The position numbers and the translations under genes are program-made. From the NCBI GenBank assembly GCA_037046735.1, contig JBAOHC010000027.1:434001-498000 (forward strand): a stretch of 64,000 nt of DNA. Direction: 5' to 3'. The notes below the pieces were generated by a model. The model was not told the origin of the DNA. It made no database searches and saw only the letters and a list, made by a program, of their open reading frames with translations. The DNA is from JADKAV01 sp037046735 (GTDB lineage Bacteria > Actinomycetota > Actinomycetes > S36-B12 > UBA10799). Below are positions 52,910 to 60,736 of this stretch, one piece after another. Each line of letters opens with the position of its first letter. Within the stretch, counting starts at the first letter, position 1.

Positions 52910-54037
52910 TCAAGGCCCTGTTGTGCGCGCCACATCCACACGAGCCGCCCCCCAAGCCAACTCCCCGGCGGCCGGGATCATTCCCACCGCCTGTTCGAGC
53001 CGCAGAACTTGGGCCTGGGTCACCTCGTCCGTCACGATCGTCGTCGAAGTCATCTGAGTGGCCCTGCCACCCCATGCCGCTTGCCAGCCCCGTACCACCA
53101 TCTGCTCGCGCATCGTCTCCAAATCCTCGCTGCGGATGGCCGCCGCATAGACCCGCGCCACCGGTTCATCCAAAGGCGGGTAGCCCTCGAACAGCGTGCC
53201 CATCCGCCGGCTCATCCGCTCGGTGTCCATGGCGTAGGCGGCCCGCACCCCCTGCGGTGGGACCACCCGCACGAAGTTATCGGCGGCCATCGGAACGGTG
53301 GCGTCGTCATACTCCCCTGCCACCCGCAGTTCTTTGGCGAGGGCCAAGTAGTCGGCGACCGCATCGGTGTTGGTCGTCGGTTTGGACAGTGCGCCCAGAG
53401 ATACGACCAGCGTGCGGGCCTTCTCCTGATCGGTCGGGAAGCGGCGCAGGATCTGGTCCCAGACGCTCTGGAACCGCGCCATGCGTACCGCCTCGTCGCG
53501 CAGCGCGGGGTCGAGGACGTAGTCGGCGGCAGCGGCCCCGGCCAAGCTCTGCCGACCCGCCTCAAGGAACTCCGGCAGGCCTTGATCGTTGAGGTAGGCG
53601 GTGCGCCCGGGCAGGTCCAGTTCCACCCCTCCGACCGCATCCACGAGTCCGGCGAAGGCCAGCCTGTCCATCACCCAGGCATCGTTGACTGGCACCTGAC
53701 TCTGATTCTGGATCGCGGTCATCACGAAGGGCACCTTCTTGCGGCCCAGATCAGCGGCGCTGACCTCCTGCGCCCCCACCTGGTCCACCCACCAGTCGGC
53801 CCTCCACCACAGCTGGTTCAGCGCGGTCTGCTCCCCGTTAATGCCCATGAGAACAGAACCAAGCGCGAGCAGAGACGAGTCCCGCACCTGCACCAGCAGG
53901 GTCTGCGGCAGCGGCGCCGACGTGGGACTCGTCGTCGGGGTGGGCGTCGGGGTGCGCTGCTGGGAGACGAGAATCGCCACCGTGGCCAAGATGACCAGGC
54001 CCAGAAGTGCGACAGCGGCGGTGGCGCGTTTGTGCAT
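52910..54037 (-). CDS. LytR-CpsA-Psr-like extracytoplasmic protein with degenerate active site
   Basis: 375 residues. One membrane helix near 7-25 is followed by a Thr/Pro linker and an LCP-like domain outside the cell (about 45-270) recognised by FAGLVDAVGGVELDLPGR. In active LCP enzymes a YVRSRH motif and downstream Arg bind the polyprenyl phosphate; here the match reads YVLDPALRDEA, so the key Arg pair is missing. A LytR_C-like domain ends the protein. It lies between nadD and rsfS, the usual place for an actinobacterial LytR-like gene. Confidence 0.8.
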   Translation of the reverse strand: MHKRATAAVALLGLVILATVAILVSQQRTPTPTPTTSPTSAPLPQTLLVQVRDSSLLALGSVLMGINGEQTALNQLWWRADWWVDQVGAQEVSAADLGRKKVPFVMTAIQNQSQVPVNDAWVMDRLAFAGLVDAVGGVELDLPGRTAYLNDQGLPEFLEAGRQSLAGAAAADYVLDPALRDEAVRMARFQSVWDQILRRFPTDQEKARTLVVSLGALSKPTTNTDAVADYLALAKELRVAGEYDDATVPMAADNFVRVVPPQGVRAAYAMDTERMSRRMGTLFEGYPPLDEPVARVYAAAIRSEDLETMREQMVVRGWQAAWGGRATQMTSTTIVTDEVTQAQVLRLEQAVGMIPAAGELAWGAARVDVARTTGP

Positions 54038-54615
54038 CAGCGGTAGAGCGAGTGCTTGTGAATGTACTCGGCGACCGCGGCTGGGACGAGGTAGTCGATG
54101 GGCAGACCCTCAGCGACGCGCTGCCGGCACATGGTGGAGGAGATGTCCAGGCTGGGGATGTCCAGAACGGTGACCGATGTGAGGGGCACTGTGTCTCCCA
54201 TCTGATGGCCGGGGCGGGTCACTCCCACCATATGTGCAAGGTCGGCCAGGGCTTCCGCCTCCCGCCACGTCGACAGCCCGGCGAGCGCATCGGCGCCGGT
54301 GATGAAGTACAGGTCGACGGGGTCGAGCTGTGCGTGCAGGTCCCGCAGAGTGTCCACCGTGTATGTTGCGCCGGGACGGTCGAGGTCCACGCGGCTCACC
54401 CGAAACGGGGATCTGTCGGTGGCCAGCAGGGTCATCCGGAATCGATGCTCGGGCGGACTCACGGCGCGATCCGACTTCTGCCACGGCTGACCCGTCGGTA
54501 CGAGCAGCACCTCGTCCAGATCCAGCCTGTGCAGCACCTCGTTGGCGGCCACAAGATGCCCGAAGTGGATCGGGTCAAAGGTGCCGCCCATCACGCCGAT
54601 CCGGCGCGACGTCAT
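54037..54615 (-). CDS. nadD: Nicotinate-nucleotide adenylyltransferase
   Basis: Makes deamido-NAD from nicotinate mononucleotide and ATP. 192 residues. GVMGGTFDPIHFGHLVAANE is the nucleotidyltransferase signature with the HxGH-type site, and SLDISSTMCRQRVAEGL is the ISSTxxR motif. It has YFITGADALAGLSTW. The stop overlaps the start of the LytR-like gene by one base. Confidence 0.96.
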   Translation of the reverse strand: MTSRRIGVMGGTFDPIHFGHLVAANEVLHRLDLDEVLLVPTGQPWQKSDRAVSPPEHRFRMTLLATDRSPFRVSRVDLDRPGATYTVDTLRDLHAQLDPVDLYFITGADALAGLSTWREAEALADLAHMVGVTRPGHQMGDTVPLTSVTVLDIPSLDISSTMCRQRVAEGLPIDYLVPAAVAEYIHKHSLYR

Positions 54616-54616
54616 G

Positions 54617-54772
54617 TCAACGGTCGATGTTCAGCCGGGTCACGAGGAACAGCAGCAACAGCAGCACCCCGAGCGCCACGCCGCCGTAGAGGTACGGCGA
54701 CGGATGCGACTCCTCGACGCCTTCCGCGGCCTCCGACGCAAGGGCACTCAGTACAACAACGGCGTTCACCAT
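54617..54772 (-). CDS. Small single-helix membrane protein upstream of nadD
   Basis: 51 residues, ATG 54772 to TGA 54617. It begins MVNAVVVLSALASEAAEGVE, then a polar stretch (SHPSPYLYGG), one helix (VALGVLLLLLFLVTRL) and NIDR. One base separates its stop from nadD. Codon use is like the neighbours. Similar tiny proteins stand at this place in other actinobacteria, as far as I recall. Role unknown. Confidence 0.72.
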   Translation of the reverse strand: MVNAVVVLSALASEAAEGVEESHPSPYLYGGVALGVLLLLLFLVTRLNIDR

Positions 54773-54800
54773 GCAAGCACTCTACCGATGCCCGGGGCCG

Positions 54801-56075
54801 TCACGTGCGCACGTGTCCGTTACCGACGATCACAAATTTGGTGGAGGTGAGTTCCGCCAAGGCCATGGGCCCGCGCGCGTGGAGTTTCTGCGTCGAAATG
54901 CCGATCTCCGCCCCGAAGCCCAACTGCTCACCGTCGGTGAAGCGCGTGCTCGCATTGACCATGACTGCTGCCGAATCCACCGCGTCGGTGAAGCGCTCGG
55001 CGGCGGCCACCGAATCGGTGACGATGGCCTCGGTGTGGCCACTGCTCCAGCGACCGATGTGATCGATGGCGGCCTGCAGATCCGCAACCACCCCTACCGC
55101 GAGGTCCAGGCTGTAGTACTCCTCGGCCCAATCGTGGTCGCTGACCGCCCGGAAGGGGATCCCCGCCTTCGCCGCATAACGCTCGACTGTGGGATCGCCA
55201 TGGATCGTCACACCCTGCGCGTTGAGCGCTGCGAGCACCGGCGGCAGCAACCGGTCCGCCGCCTCCTTGTTCACCAGCAGGGTCTCGGCGGCGTTGCACA
55301 CACTCACGCGCTGCGTCTTCGAGTTCACAACGAGATCCACCGCCCGCTCCACCGGGGCATCGGAATGCAGATAGACATGCACGTTGCCCACCCCGGTCTC
55401 GATGACCGGGACCTGACTGTTCTCCACGACACTGCGGATGAGCGCCGCACCACCCCGGGGAATCAGTACGTCCACGAGGCCGCGGGCGCGCATCAGGTGC
55501 TGCACACTGTCATGGGTCAAGCCGGGGACCTGGCAGATCGCGTCGGTGGGCACATCGGTGGAGAACAGTGCGGTGCGCATCGTGTCGATCAGAATGCGGT
55601 TGCTGTGAGCGGCGCTGGCCGATCCACGCAGCAGGCTCGCATTGCCACTCTTGAGGCAGAGCACCGCAGCGTCGACGGTGACATTGGGGCGAGCCTCGTA
55701 GATCATGCCCACGACACCGAGCGGCACCCGTACCTGCCGGACCTTTAAGCCGTTGGGCAGCGTGTAACCGCGCAGCACGTCCCCCACCGGGTCGGGCAGA
55801 GCGGCGACCGCGCGAACGGCATGGGCGATATCCTCCAGGCGCTCCCTGGTGAGCGTGAGCCGGTCGATGATGGCCGGATCGGTGCCGGCATCTCTGGCAT
55901 TAGCGACATCGATCGCGTTCTCCGCGACGATCCGGTCGGCTCCGGCCACCAAGGCGTCTGCGATGACATTGAGCGCGTCATCCTTCTGCGCCCGGGTCAG
56001 GGTGCGCAGCGTGGCGGCGGCGCTGCGAGCGCGGGTGGCGACGGATCGGACGTCCTCGACGGTGGCATGCTCCAT
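54801..56075 (-). CDS. proA: Gamma-glutamyl phosphate reductase
   Basis: Second step of proline synthesis. 424 residues. NADPH-dependent aldehyde-dehydrogenase-like enzyme with the family N-terminus, VPLGVVGMIYEARPNVTVDA, the catalytic Cys in SVCNAAETLLV, and the C-terminal ASTRFTDGEQLGFGAEIGIS signature. 38 bases downstream of proB. Confidence 0.97.
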   Translation of the reverse strand: MEHATVEDVRSVATRARSAAATLRTLTRAQKDDALNVIADALVAGADRIVAENAIDVANARDAGTDPAIIDRLTLTRERLEDIAHAVRAVAALPDPVGDVLRGYTLPNGLKVRQVRVPLGVVGMIYEARPNVTVDAAVLCLKSGNASLLRGSASAAHSNRILIDTMRTALFSTDVPTDAICQVPGLTHDSVQHLMRARGLVDVLIPRGGAALIRSVVENSQVPVIETGVGNVHVYLHSDAPVERAVDLVVNSKTQRVSVCNAAETLLVNKEAADRLLPPVLAALNAQGVTIHGDPTVERYAAKAGIPFRAVSDHDWAEEYYSLDLAVGVVADLQAAIDHIGRWSSGHTEAIVTDSVAAAERFTDAVDSAAVMVNASTRFTDGEQLGFGAEIGISTQKLHARGPMALAELTSTKFVIVGNGHVRT

Positions 56076-56113
56076 GATGTAAGGCTACGCGGTCGCTCCC
56101 GCGGCGCCCTGCC

Positions 56114-57226
56114 TCACAGCAGGACCAAGTCGTCCCGGTGGACGATCTCCCGCTCGTAGTCCGGGCCGAACTCCTCGATGAGTTCGGCCGTGGTGCGACC
56201 GATGAGCCGGCCGAACTCGGCCGCGTCGTAACCGACCAGTCCGCGGGCCACGGCCGTCCCGCGCGGGTCCACGATGTCGACCGGTTCACCGGCGACGAAG
56301 CGACCCGAGACCGACATCACGCCGGCGGCCAGCAGGGAAGCCTGGCGGTGCAGCAGGGCCCGCACCGCACCGTCGTCGATCTGCACGGAGCCCCGGGCCT
56401 CGGTGGCGTGCGCGAGCCACATCTGTCGCGGTGAGCGGCGCCGACCAGACGGTTCGAAAACGGTGCCGGTCGGCTCCCCCAGCAGCGCCTGACTCACCAT
56501 GTCCGCGCTGGTCAGTACTACAGGGATGCCGGCCTCGCTGGCCATGAGCGCGGCCTGCACCTTTGTCTGCATACCCCCACGGCCGACCCGGCTGCCGCGG
56601 CCGCCGAGTTCGACGTGGCCCAGATCGGCGGCCGACGTGACCTGCTCGACACGGGCGGCTGTGGCGTCACCAGGGGGCCGGTCATACAGTCCGTCGACGT
56701 CGCTGAGCAACACCAACCCGTCGGCCTGAACCACGTGCGCCACCAGCGCGGCCAACCGATCGTTATCGCCGAACCGGATCTCATCGGTGGCCACTGTGTC
56801 GTTCTCGTTCACGATGGGCAATACCCCGAGCTCCAGCAGCCGCCCCAGGGTCCGCTGCGCATTTCGGTAATGGGTCCGACGGATGAGGTCCTCCGCGGTG
56901 AGCAACACCTGTCCGACCCGCAGGTCATGGCGTGCAAACTGCGCTGAGTAGTGCGCCAGCAAGATTCCTTGCCCGACACTGGCTGCCGCCTGCTGGGTCG
57001 CCAGATCGCGGGGAGGTTTGCGCAGGCCCAACGCCGGCGTCCCAGCCGCGATGGAACCCGAGGACACCAAGACCAACTGCACTCCGGCCCGGACGTTGCG
57101 CACGAGTGCGGCGACCAAAGCGTCGAGGTGCTGCTCATGCAGGCCGCCGTCGCTATCGGTCAATGACGATGAGCCGATCTTCACCACCAGGCGGGAGGCA
57201 GCGGCGATCTGCTTGCGGGCGTCCAT
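56114..57226 (-). CDS. proB: Glutamate 5-kinase
   Basis: First step of proline synthesis, normally feedback-inhibited by proline. 370 residues with an amino-acid-kinase domain (LVVKIGSSSLTDSDGG, VSSGSIAAGTPALGL, VNENDTVATDEIRFGDND, GRGGMQTKVQAA) and a C-terminal PUA domain (about 275-365). ATG 57226 is preferred over the adjacent GTG 57229 by spacing to AGGAG. It follows obg by a few bases. Confidence 0.97.
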   Translation of the reverse strand: MDARKQIAAASRLVVKIGSSSLTDSDGGLHEQHLDALVAALVRNVRAGVQLVLVSSGSIAAGTPALGLRKPPRDLATQQAAASVGQGILLAHYSAQFARHDLRVGQVLLTAEDLIRRTHYRNAQRTLGRLLELGVLPIVNENDTVATDEIRFGDNDRLAALVAHVVQADGLVLLSDVDGLYDRPPGDATAARVEQVTSAADLGHVELGGRGSRVGRGGMQTKVQAALMASEAGIPVVLTSADMVSQALLGEPTGTVFEPSGRRRSPRQMWLAHATEARGSVQIDDGAVRALLHRQASLLAAGVMSVSGRFVAGEPVDIVDPRGTAVARGLVGYDAAEFGRLIGRTTAELIEEFGPDYEREIVHRDDLVLL

Positions 57227-57229
57227 CAC

Positions 57230-58558
57230 CTACTCCTCTGCGGCCTCGATCTCGACATCCTCCTCGACCGACGGCATCCAGTCGAAGACCACGGCACTAT
57301 CCTCAGGGCCGATGATGACCGTGGACCCCTCGACCGCACCGAGTTCGGCCAACCTATCCTCTACCCCAAGCTTGCGCAGGCGGTCGGCGAGGTAACGCAC
57401 CGCCTCCTCGTTGCCGAAGTCCGTCTGCCGCACCCAGCGTTCGGGACGGCGGCCGCGGACCCGGAAGCCGTCACCGGTCTTGCGCACCTCGAAGGCGTCG
57501 TCGGCGACCGGCTGGGGGCGGATCACCACACGGGCCTCCGGCACCGGGCGCTGGGCCCGGTCGGCCTGAACCAGACGCAGCATGGCGTAGGTCAGGTCCT
57601 TGAGCCCCTCGTGGGTCGCCGCCGAAATGGGATAGACGACGAAACCGGCAGCGATGAGTTGTCCCGTGACCAGATCGGCCATCTCCCGGCCGTCGGGCAC
57701 GTCGATCTTGTTCAGCGCCACGAGCCGCGGACGCTGTGCCAACTCCGGGTCGAACGCGATCAACTCGTCCTCGATCACCTGCAGGTCACGGACCGGATCG
57801 CGGTCGGTCTCGAACGTCGCACAGTCCACAACATGGACCAGCGCGCTGCAGCGCTGAACGTGGCGCAGGAACTCGTGACCCAGCCCCTTACCCTGGCTGG
57901 CACCAGGGATCAGTCCGGGCACATCGGCGACGGTGAATGTCGTTCCGGCGATGCTGACGACACCCAGATTGGGTGTCAGAGTCGTGAAGGGGTAGTCGGC
58001 GACCTTGGGTCGCGCAGCCGACAGGGCCGACACCAGCGACGATTTGCCGGCGCTCGGAAAGCCGATCAGCCCGATGTCAGCGACGGTCTTGAGTTCCAGA
58101 ATTGCATCGACGTGCTCGCCGGGTTCACCAAGCAAGGCGAACGCGGGGGCCTTTCGCCGACGGGTGGCCAGCGCCGCGTTTCCGAGGCCGCCATGGCCGC
58201 CGGCGGCCAGGACGAACTGCTGTCCAGGTTCGACGAGATCGGCCAGCGTCTCGCCGTCCTCGGTCTGCACCATGGTGCCGGGCGGCACAGGAACCACCAG
58301 GTCCTTGGCGCTGGCACCACTGCGGTTGCTGCCCTGACCCGGCTGACCGGAGCCAGCGTGCCGGTGGGGATGGAAATGCAGGTCGAGCAGGCTGTTGACG
58401 CCCACGTCGACGAGCAGGATCACGTCGCCACCGCGGCCTCCGTTGCCGCCATCGGGACCGCCGAGCGGTTTGAACTTCTCGCGGTGGATGGACGCGCAGC
58501 CGTGACCGCCGTCACCGCCTTGGGCGTGGATCAGAACGCGGTCGACGAAACTGGTCAC
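57230..58558 (-). CDS. obg: GTPase Obg/CgtA
   Basis: Ribosome-associated GTPase linked to 50S assembly and the stringent response. 442 residues from GTG 58558. The Gly-rich Obg fold (1-157) has FVDRVLIHAQGGDGGHGCAS and GGNGGRGGDVIL. The G domain has GFPSAGKSSLVSAL, DVPGLIPGAS and NKIDVPD. The actinobacterial-type OCT domain and an acidic tail (VEEDVEIEAAEE) end it. Ten bases after rpmA. Confidence 0.97.
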   Translation of the reverse strand: MTSFVDRVLIHAQGGDGGHGCASIHREKFKPLGGPDGGNGGRGGDVILLVDVGVNSLLDLHFHPHRHAGSGQPGQGSNRSGASAKDLVVPVPPGTMVQTEDGETLADLVEPGQQFVLAAGGHGGLGNAALATRRRKAPAFALLGEPGEHVDAILELKTVADIGLIGFPSAGKSSLVSALSAARPKVADYPFTTLTPNLGVVSIAGTTFTVADVPGLIPGASQGKGLGHEFLRHVQRCSALVHVVDCATFETDRDPVRDLQVIEDELIAFDPELAQRPRLVALNKIDVPDGREMADLVTGQLIAAGFVVYPISAATHEGLKDLTYAMLRLVQADRAQRPVPEARVVIRPQPVADDAFEVRKTGDGFRVRGRRPERWVRQTDFGNEEAVRYLADRLRKLGVEDRLAELGAVEGSTVIIGPEDSAVVFDWMPSVEEDVEIEAAEE

Positions 58559-58568
58559 CGCGTTGACA

Positions 58569-58817
58569 TCAAGCGACGATGTTGACGACCCGGCGACCAC
58601 GCTTGGTGCCGAAGTCCACCGTGCCCGCCGTGAGCGCGAACAGGGTGTCGTCCTTGCCGATGCCGACGTTCGCACCGGGGTGGAAGTGGGTGCCGCGCTG
58701 ACGCACGATGATCTCACCGGCGTTGACGAGCTGGCCACCAAAGCGCTTCACACCGAGGCGCTGGGCGTTCGAGTCGCGACCGTTTCTGGTGCTTGCCGCA
58801 CCCTTTTTGTGTGCCAT
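58569..58817 (-). CDS. rpmA: 50S ribosomal protein L27
   Basis: 82 residues: MAHKKGAASTRNGRDSNAQR, LGVKRFGGQLVNAGEIIVRQRG and FHPGANVGIGKDDTLFA are all L27 hallmarks. The N-terminal tail reaches the peptidyl-transferase center and has no removable leader of the Firmicutes type. Four bases after rplU. Confidence 0.98.
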   Translation of the reverse strand: MAHKKGAASTRNGRDSNAQRLGVKRFGGQLVNAGEIIVRQRGTHFHPGANVGIGKDDTLFALTAGTVDFGTKRGRRVVNIVA

Positions 58818-58821
58818 GAGG

Positions 58822-59139
58822 TCAGGCTCCCAACTCGATGCCGGTCACCTTGACGACGGTCTGCTCCTGACGGTGCCCCTGACGCTTCCGGTAGCCGGTC
58901 TTGTTCTTGTACTTGAGGATGTCGATCTTCGGTCCGCGGCGGTGCTCGACCACCTCGGCCGTGACCGACGCGCCCGACAGAGCGCTGGGGTCGGAGGTGA
59001 CAGTCTCACCATCCACCACGAGCAGGACAGGAGCCAGGTCCACCGCGTCGCCGGGCTGTCCAGGCACCCGGTTCAGAACCACCACATCGCCGACAGCCAC
59101 CTTCTCCTGGTGACCGCTGGTCCGCACGATCGCGTACAC
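58822..59139 (-). CDS. rplU: 50S ribosomal protein L21
   Basis: 105 residues from GTG 59139, with GAAGGAG seven bases before it. It has MYAIVRTSGHQEKVAVGDVV, a central VDGETVTSDPSALSGASV, and the rRNA-binding end ILKYKNKTGYRKRQGHRQ. First gene of rplU-rpmA-obg-proB-proA. It is divergent from the SDR fusion, with 155 bases between. Confidence 0.97.
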   Translation of the reverse strand: MYAIVRTSGHQEKVAVGDVVVLNRVPGQPGDAVDLAPVLLVVDGETVTSDPSALSGASVTAEVVEHRRGPKIDILKYKNKTGYRKRQGHRQEQTVVKVTGIELGA

Positions 59140-59294
59140 CGCTGCTCCTTCGCATAACAATCATTTCGGCGGCTCATGGGCACACCGACTCAGGCGCATC
59201 AACAGCGCACTTCCTCAAGGGTACGCGATGGCCTCCAACGGCGACAATGCGCCCCTGCGGTATTCCCACGGGTTGCCCGGGTATCCAGCATCGC

Positions 59295-60596
59295 ATGCCG
59301 ACCTACCTGATTACCGGGGCCACCAGCGGGATCGGGCTGGCCACGGCGACCATGCTCGCCGAGCGTGGCGCCGACCTCGTCCTGATGGGACGAAACCTCG
59401 ACTCCCTGGAGAAAGTCCAGGCCGAACTGGGCCAGGCCTGTGTCCTCGTGGCCGGAGATGTGCGCGAAACCGCTGACGTGGAGCGTGCGTTCGCCGCTGT
59501 ACCGGGACCTCTGGACGGGGTGGTGCATGCCGCGGCGGTCGCCGCCTACGGCCGCTTCGAGCAGATCCCGCCGGATGTCTTCACGGCCACGGTGGCCACG
59601 ACGCTGCTGGGTACCATCACCGTCGCACGGGCCGCGATCACCCGGTTCATCGCCCAGGGCGGCGGGCGACTGGTCGTCGTCGGTTCACTGCTCGGCGACA
59701 TCAGCGTGCCGTACATGAGTCCGTACATCACTGCCAAGTGGGGCGTCCACGGCCTGGTCCGGACGCTGCAGCAGGAGACGCGGGGTTCGGGCATCGACAT
59801 CAGCCTGGTCAGTCCCGGCGGGGTGGACACCCCCATCTACGACAACGCCGCGACCTATCTGGGCGTCAAAGGCCAGGCACCGGGCAAGGTGCAATCGGCT
59901 CAGGAGTGCGCTACCCGCGTCGTCTCAGCGCTGCACAGACCGCGTCGCCAGGTGCAGTCCGGGCCGCTCAACCGGATCGCACGGGTCGGCTATCGGCTTG
60001 TGCCGGCGGTGTTCGACGCCGCGGTCGGACCGGTCATGCGCTGGCAAGGCCTGCACCCCGATCCCGTCGCGGCCACCCCCGGCAACGTCTTCAGCCCCGT
60101 CTCAGGAGAGCCCCGCATGCAAGGACAACGCATGAAGAACACCCTCATCGTCCACCGCGAGGTCAACGCACCCGCCAAGGCCGTGTGGCAGGTCCTCACC
60201 GACGGCTGGACGTATGCCACCTGGGTGGTGGGCGCATCCCGGGTACGAGATGTGGATGCCACCTGGCCCGCGACCGGCAGTCGCATCCATCACGCCTTCG
60301 GCCCGTGGCCAGCAGTCATTCAGGACTACACCCGGGTGGAGCGCAGCGAACCGGAACGCGAACTGGTGCTCAAGGCGCGCGGCTGGCCCGTGGGTGAGGC
60401 CCGGGTCGTCATCAACCTGACGCCGACCGGAGCAAAGTCCTGCCGATTGAGCATCCAGGAGGACGCGATCGCGGGGCCGGGCACGGCGATGCCCCGTACG
60501 TTGCGGCAGGCTGTCATCGGCCCGCGTAACAAAGAGACCCTGTACCGGCTCGCGCTGATCGCCGAGGGTCGATACCGCAACCACGACATCGCGTGA
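59295..60596 (+). CDS. Fusion of short-chain dehydrogenase and SRPBCC (polyketide-cyclase-like) domain
   Basis: 433 residues from ATG 59295. Residues 1-235 are an SDR: cofactor motif TGATSGIG (7-14), VVVGSLLGDIS with the catalytic Ser region, Tyr144 and Lys148 in YITAK, and SPGGVDTP. Residues 280-430 form an SRPBCC/START-like hydrophobic pocket (HREVNAPAKAVWQVLTDGW, TGSRIHHAFGPWP). An internal ATG at 60132 lies right at the second domain. SDRs reduce or oxidise carbonyls; SRPBCC domains bind or cyclise hydrophobic molecules, so a lipid-like substrate is possible. The two usually occur as separate genes. Confidence 0.88.
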   Translation: MPTYLITGATSGIGLATATMLAERGADLVLMGRNLDSLEKVQAELGQACVLVAGDVRETADVERAFAAVPGPLDGVVHAAAVAAYGRFEQIPPDVFTATVATTLLGTITVARAAITRFIAQGGGRLVVVGSLLGDISVPYMSPYITAKWGVHGLVRTLQQETRGSGIDISLVSPGGVDTPIYDNAATYLGVKGQAPGKVQSAQECATRVVSALHRPRRQVQSGPLNRIARVGYRLVPAVFDAAVGPVMRWQGLHPDPVAATPGNVFSPVSGEPRMQGQRMKNTLIVHREVNAPAKAVWQVLTDGWTYATWVVGASRVRDVDATWPATGSRIHHAFGPWPAVIQDYTRVERSEPERELVLKARGWPVGEARVVINLTPTGAKSCRLSIQEDAIAGPGTAMPRTLRQAVIGPRNKETLYRLALIAEGRYRNHDIA

Positions 60597-60736
60597 CATT
60601 GGTGCGTAACACGCTGCAAGATCAACGAGGCTCCCGCGCGCAGTCCCAGGCATGGCCTGAACGGAAGGGGCTACCTGCAACGGCCGCCGTTCCCATGTGG
60701 ACCACGGTTCGAGGCGGCCGCACGCGCCGTGACCCC

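Noticed and set aside
59140..59294. An L21 leader RNA in front of rplU
   Set aside because: The interval is short and I could not fit the known leader consensus with confidence; a covariance-model search would decide.
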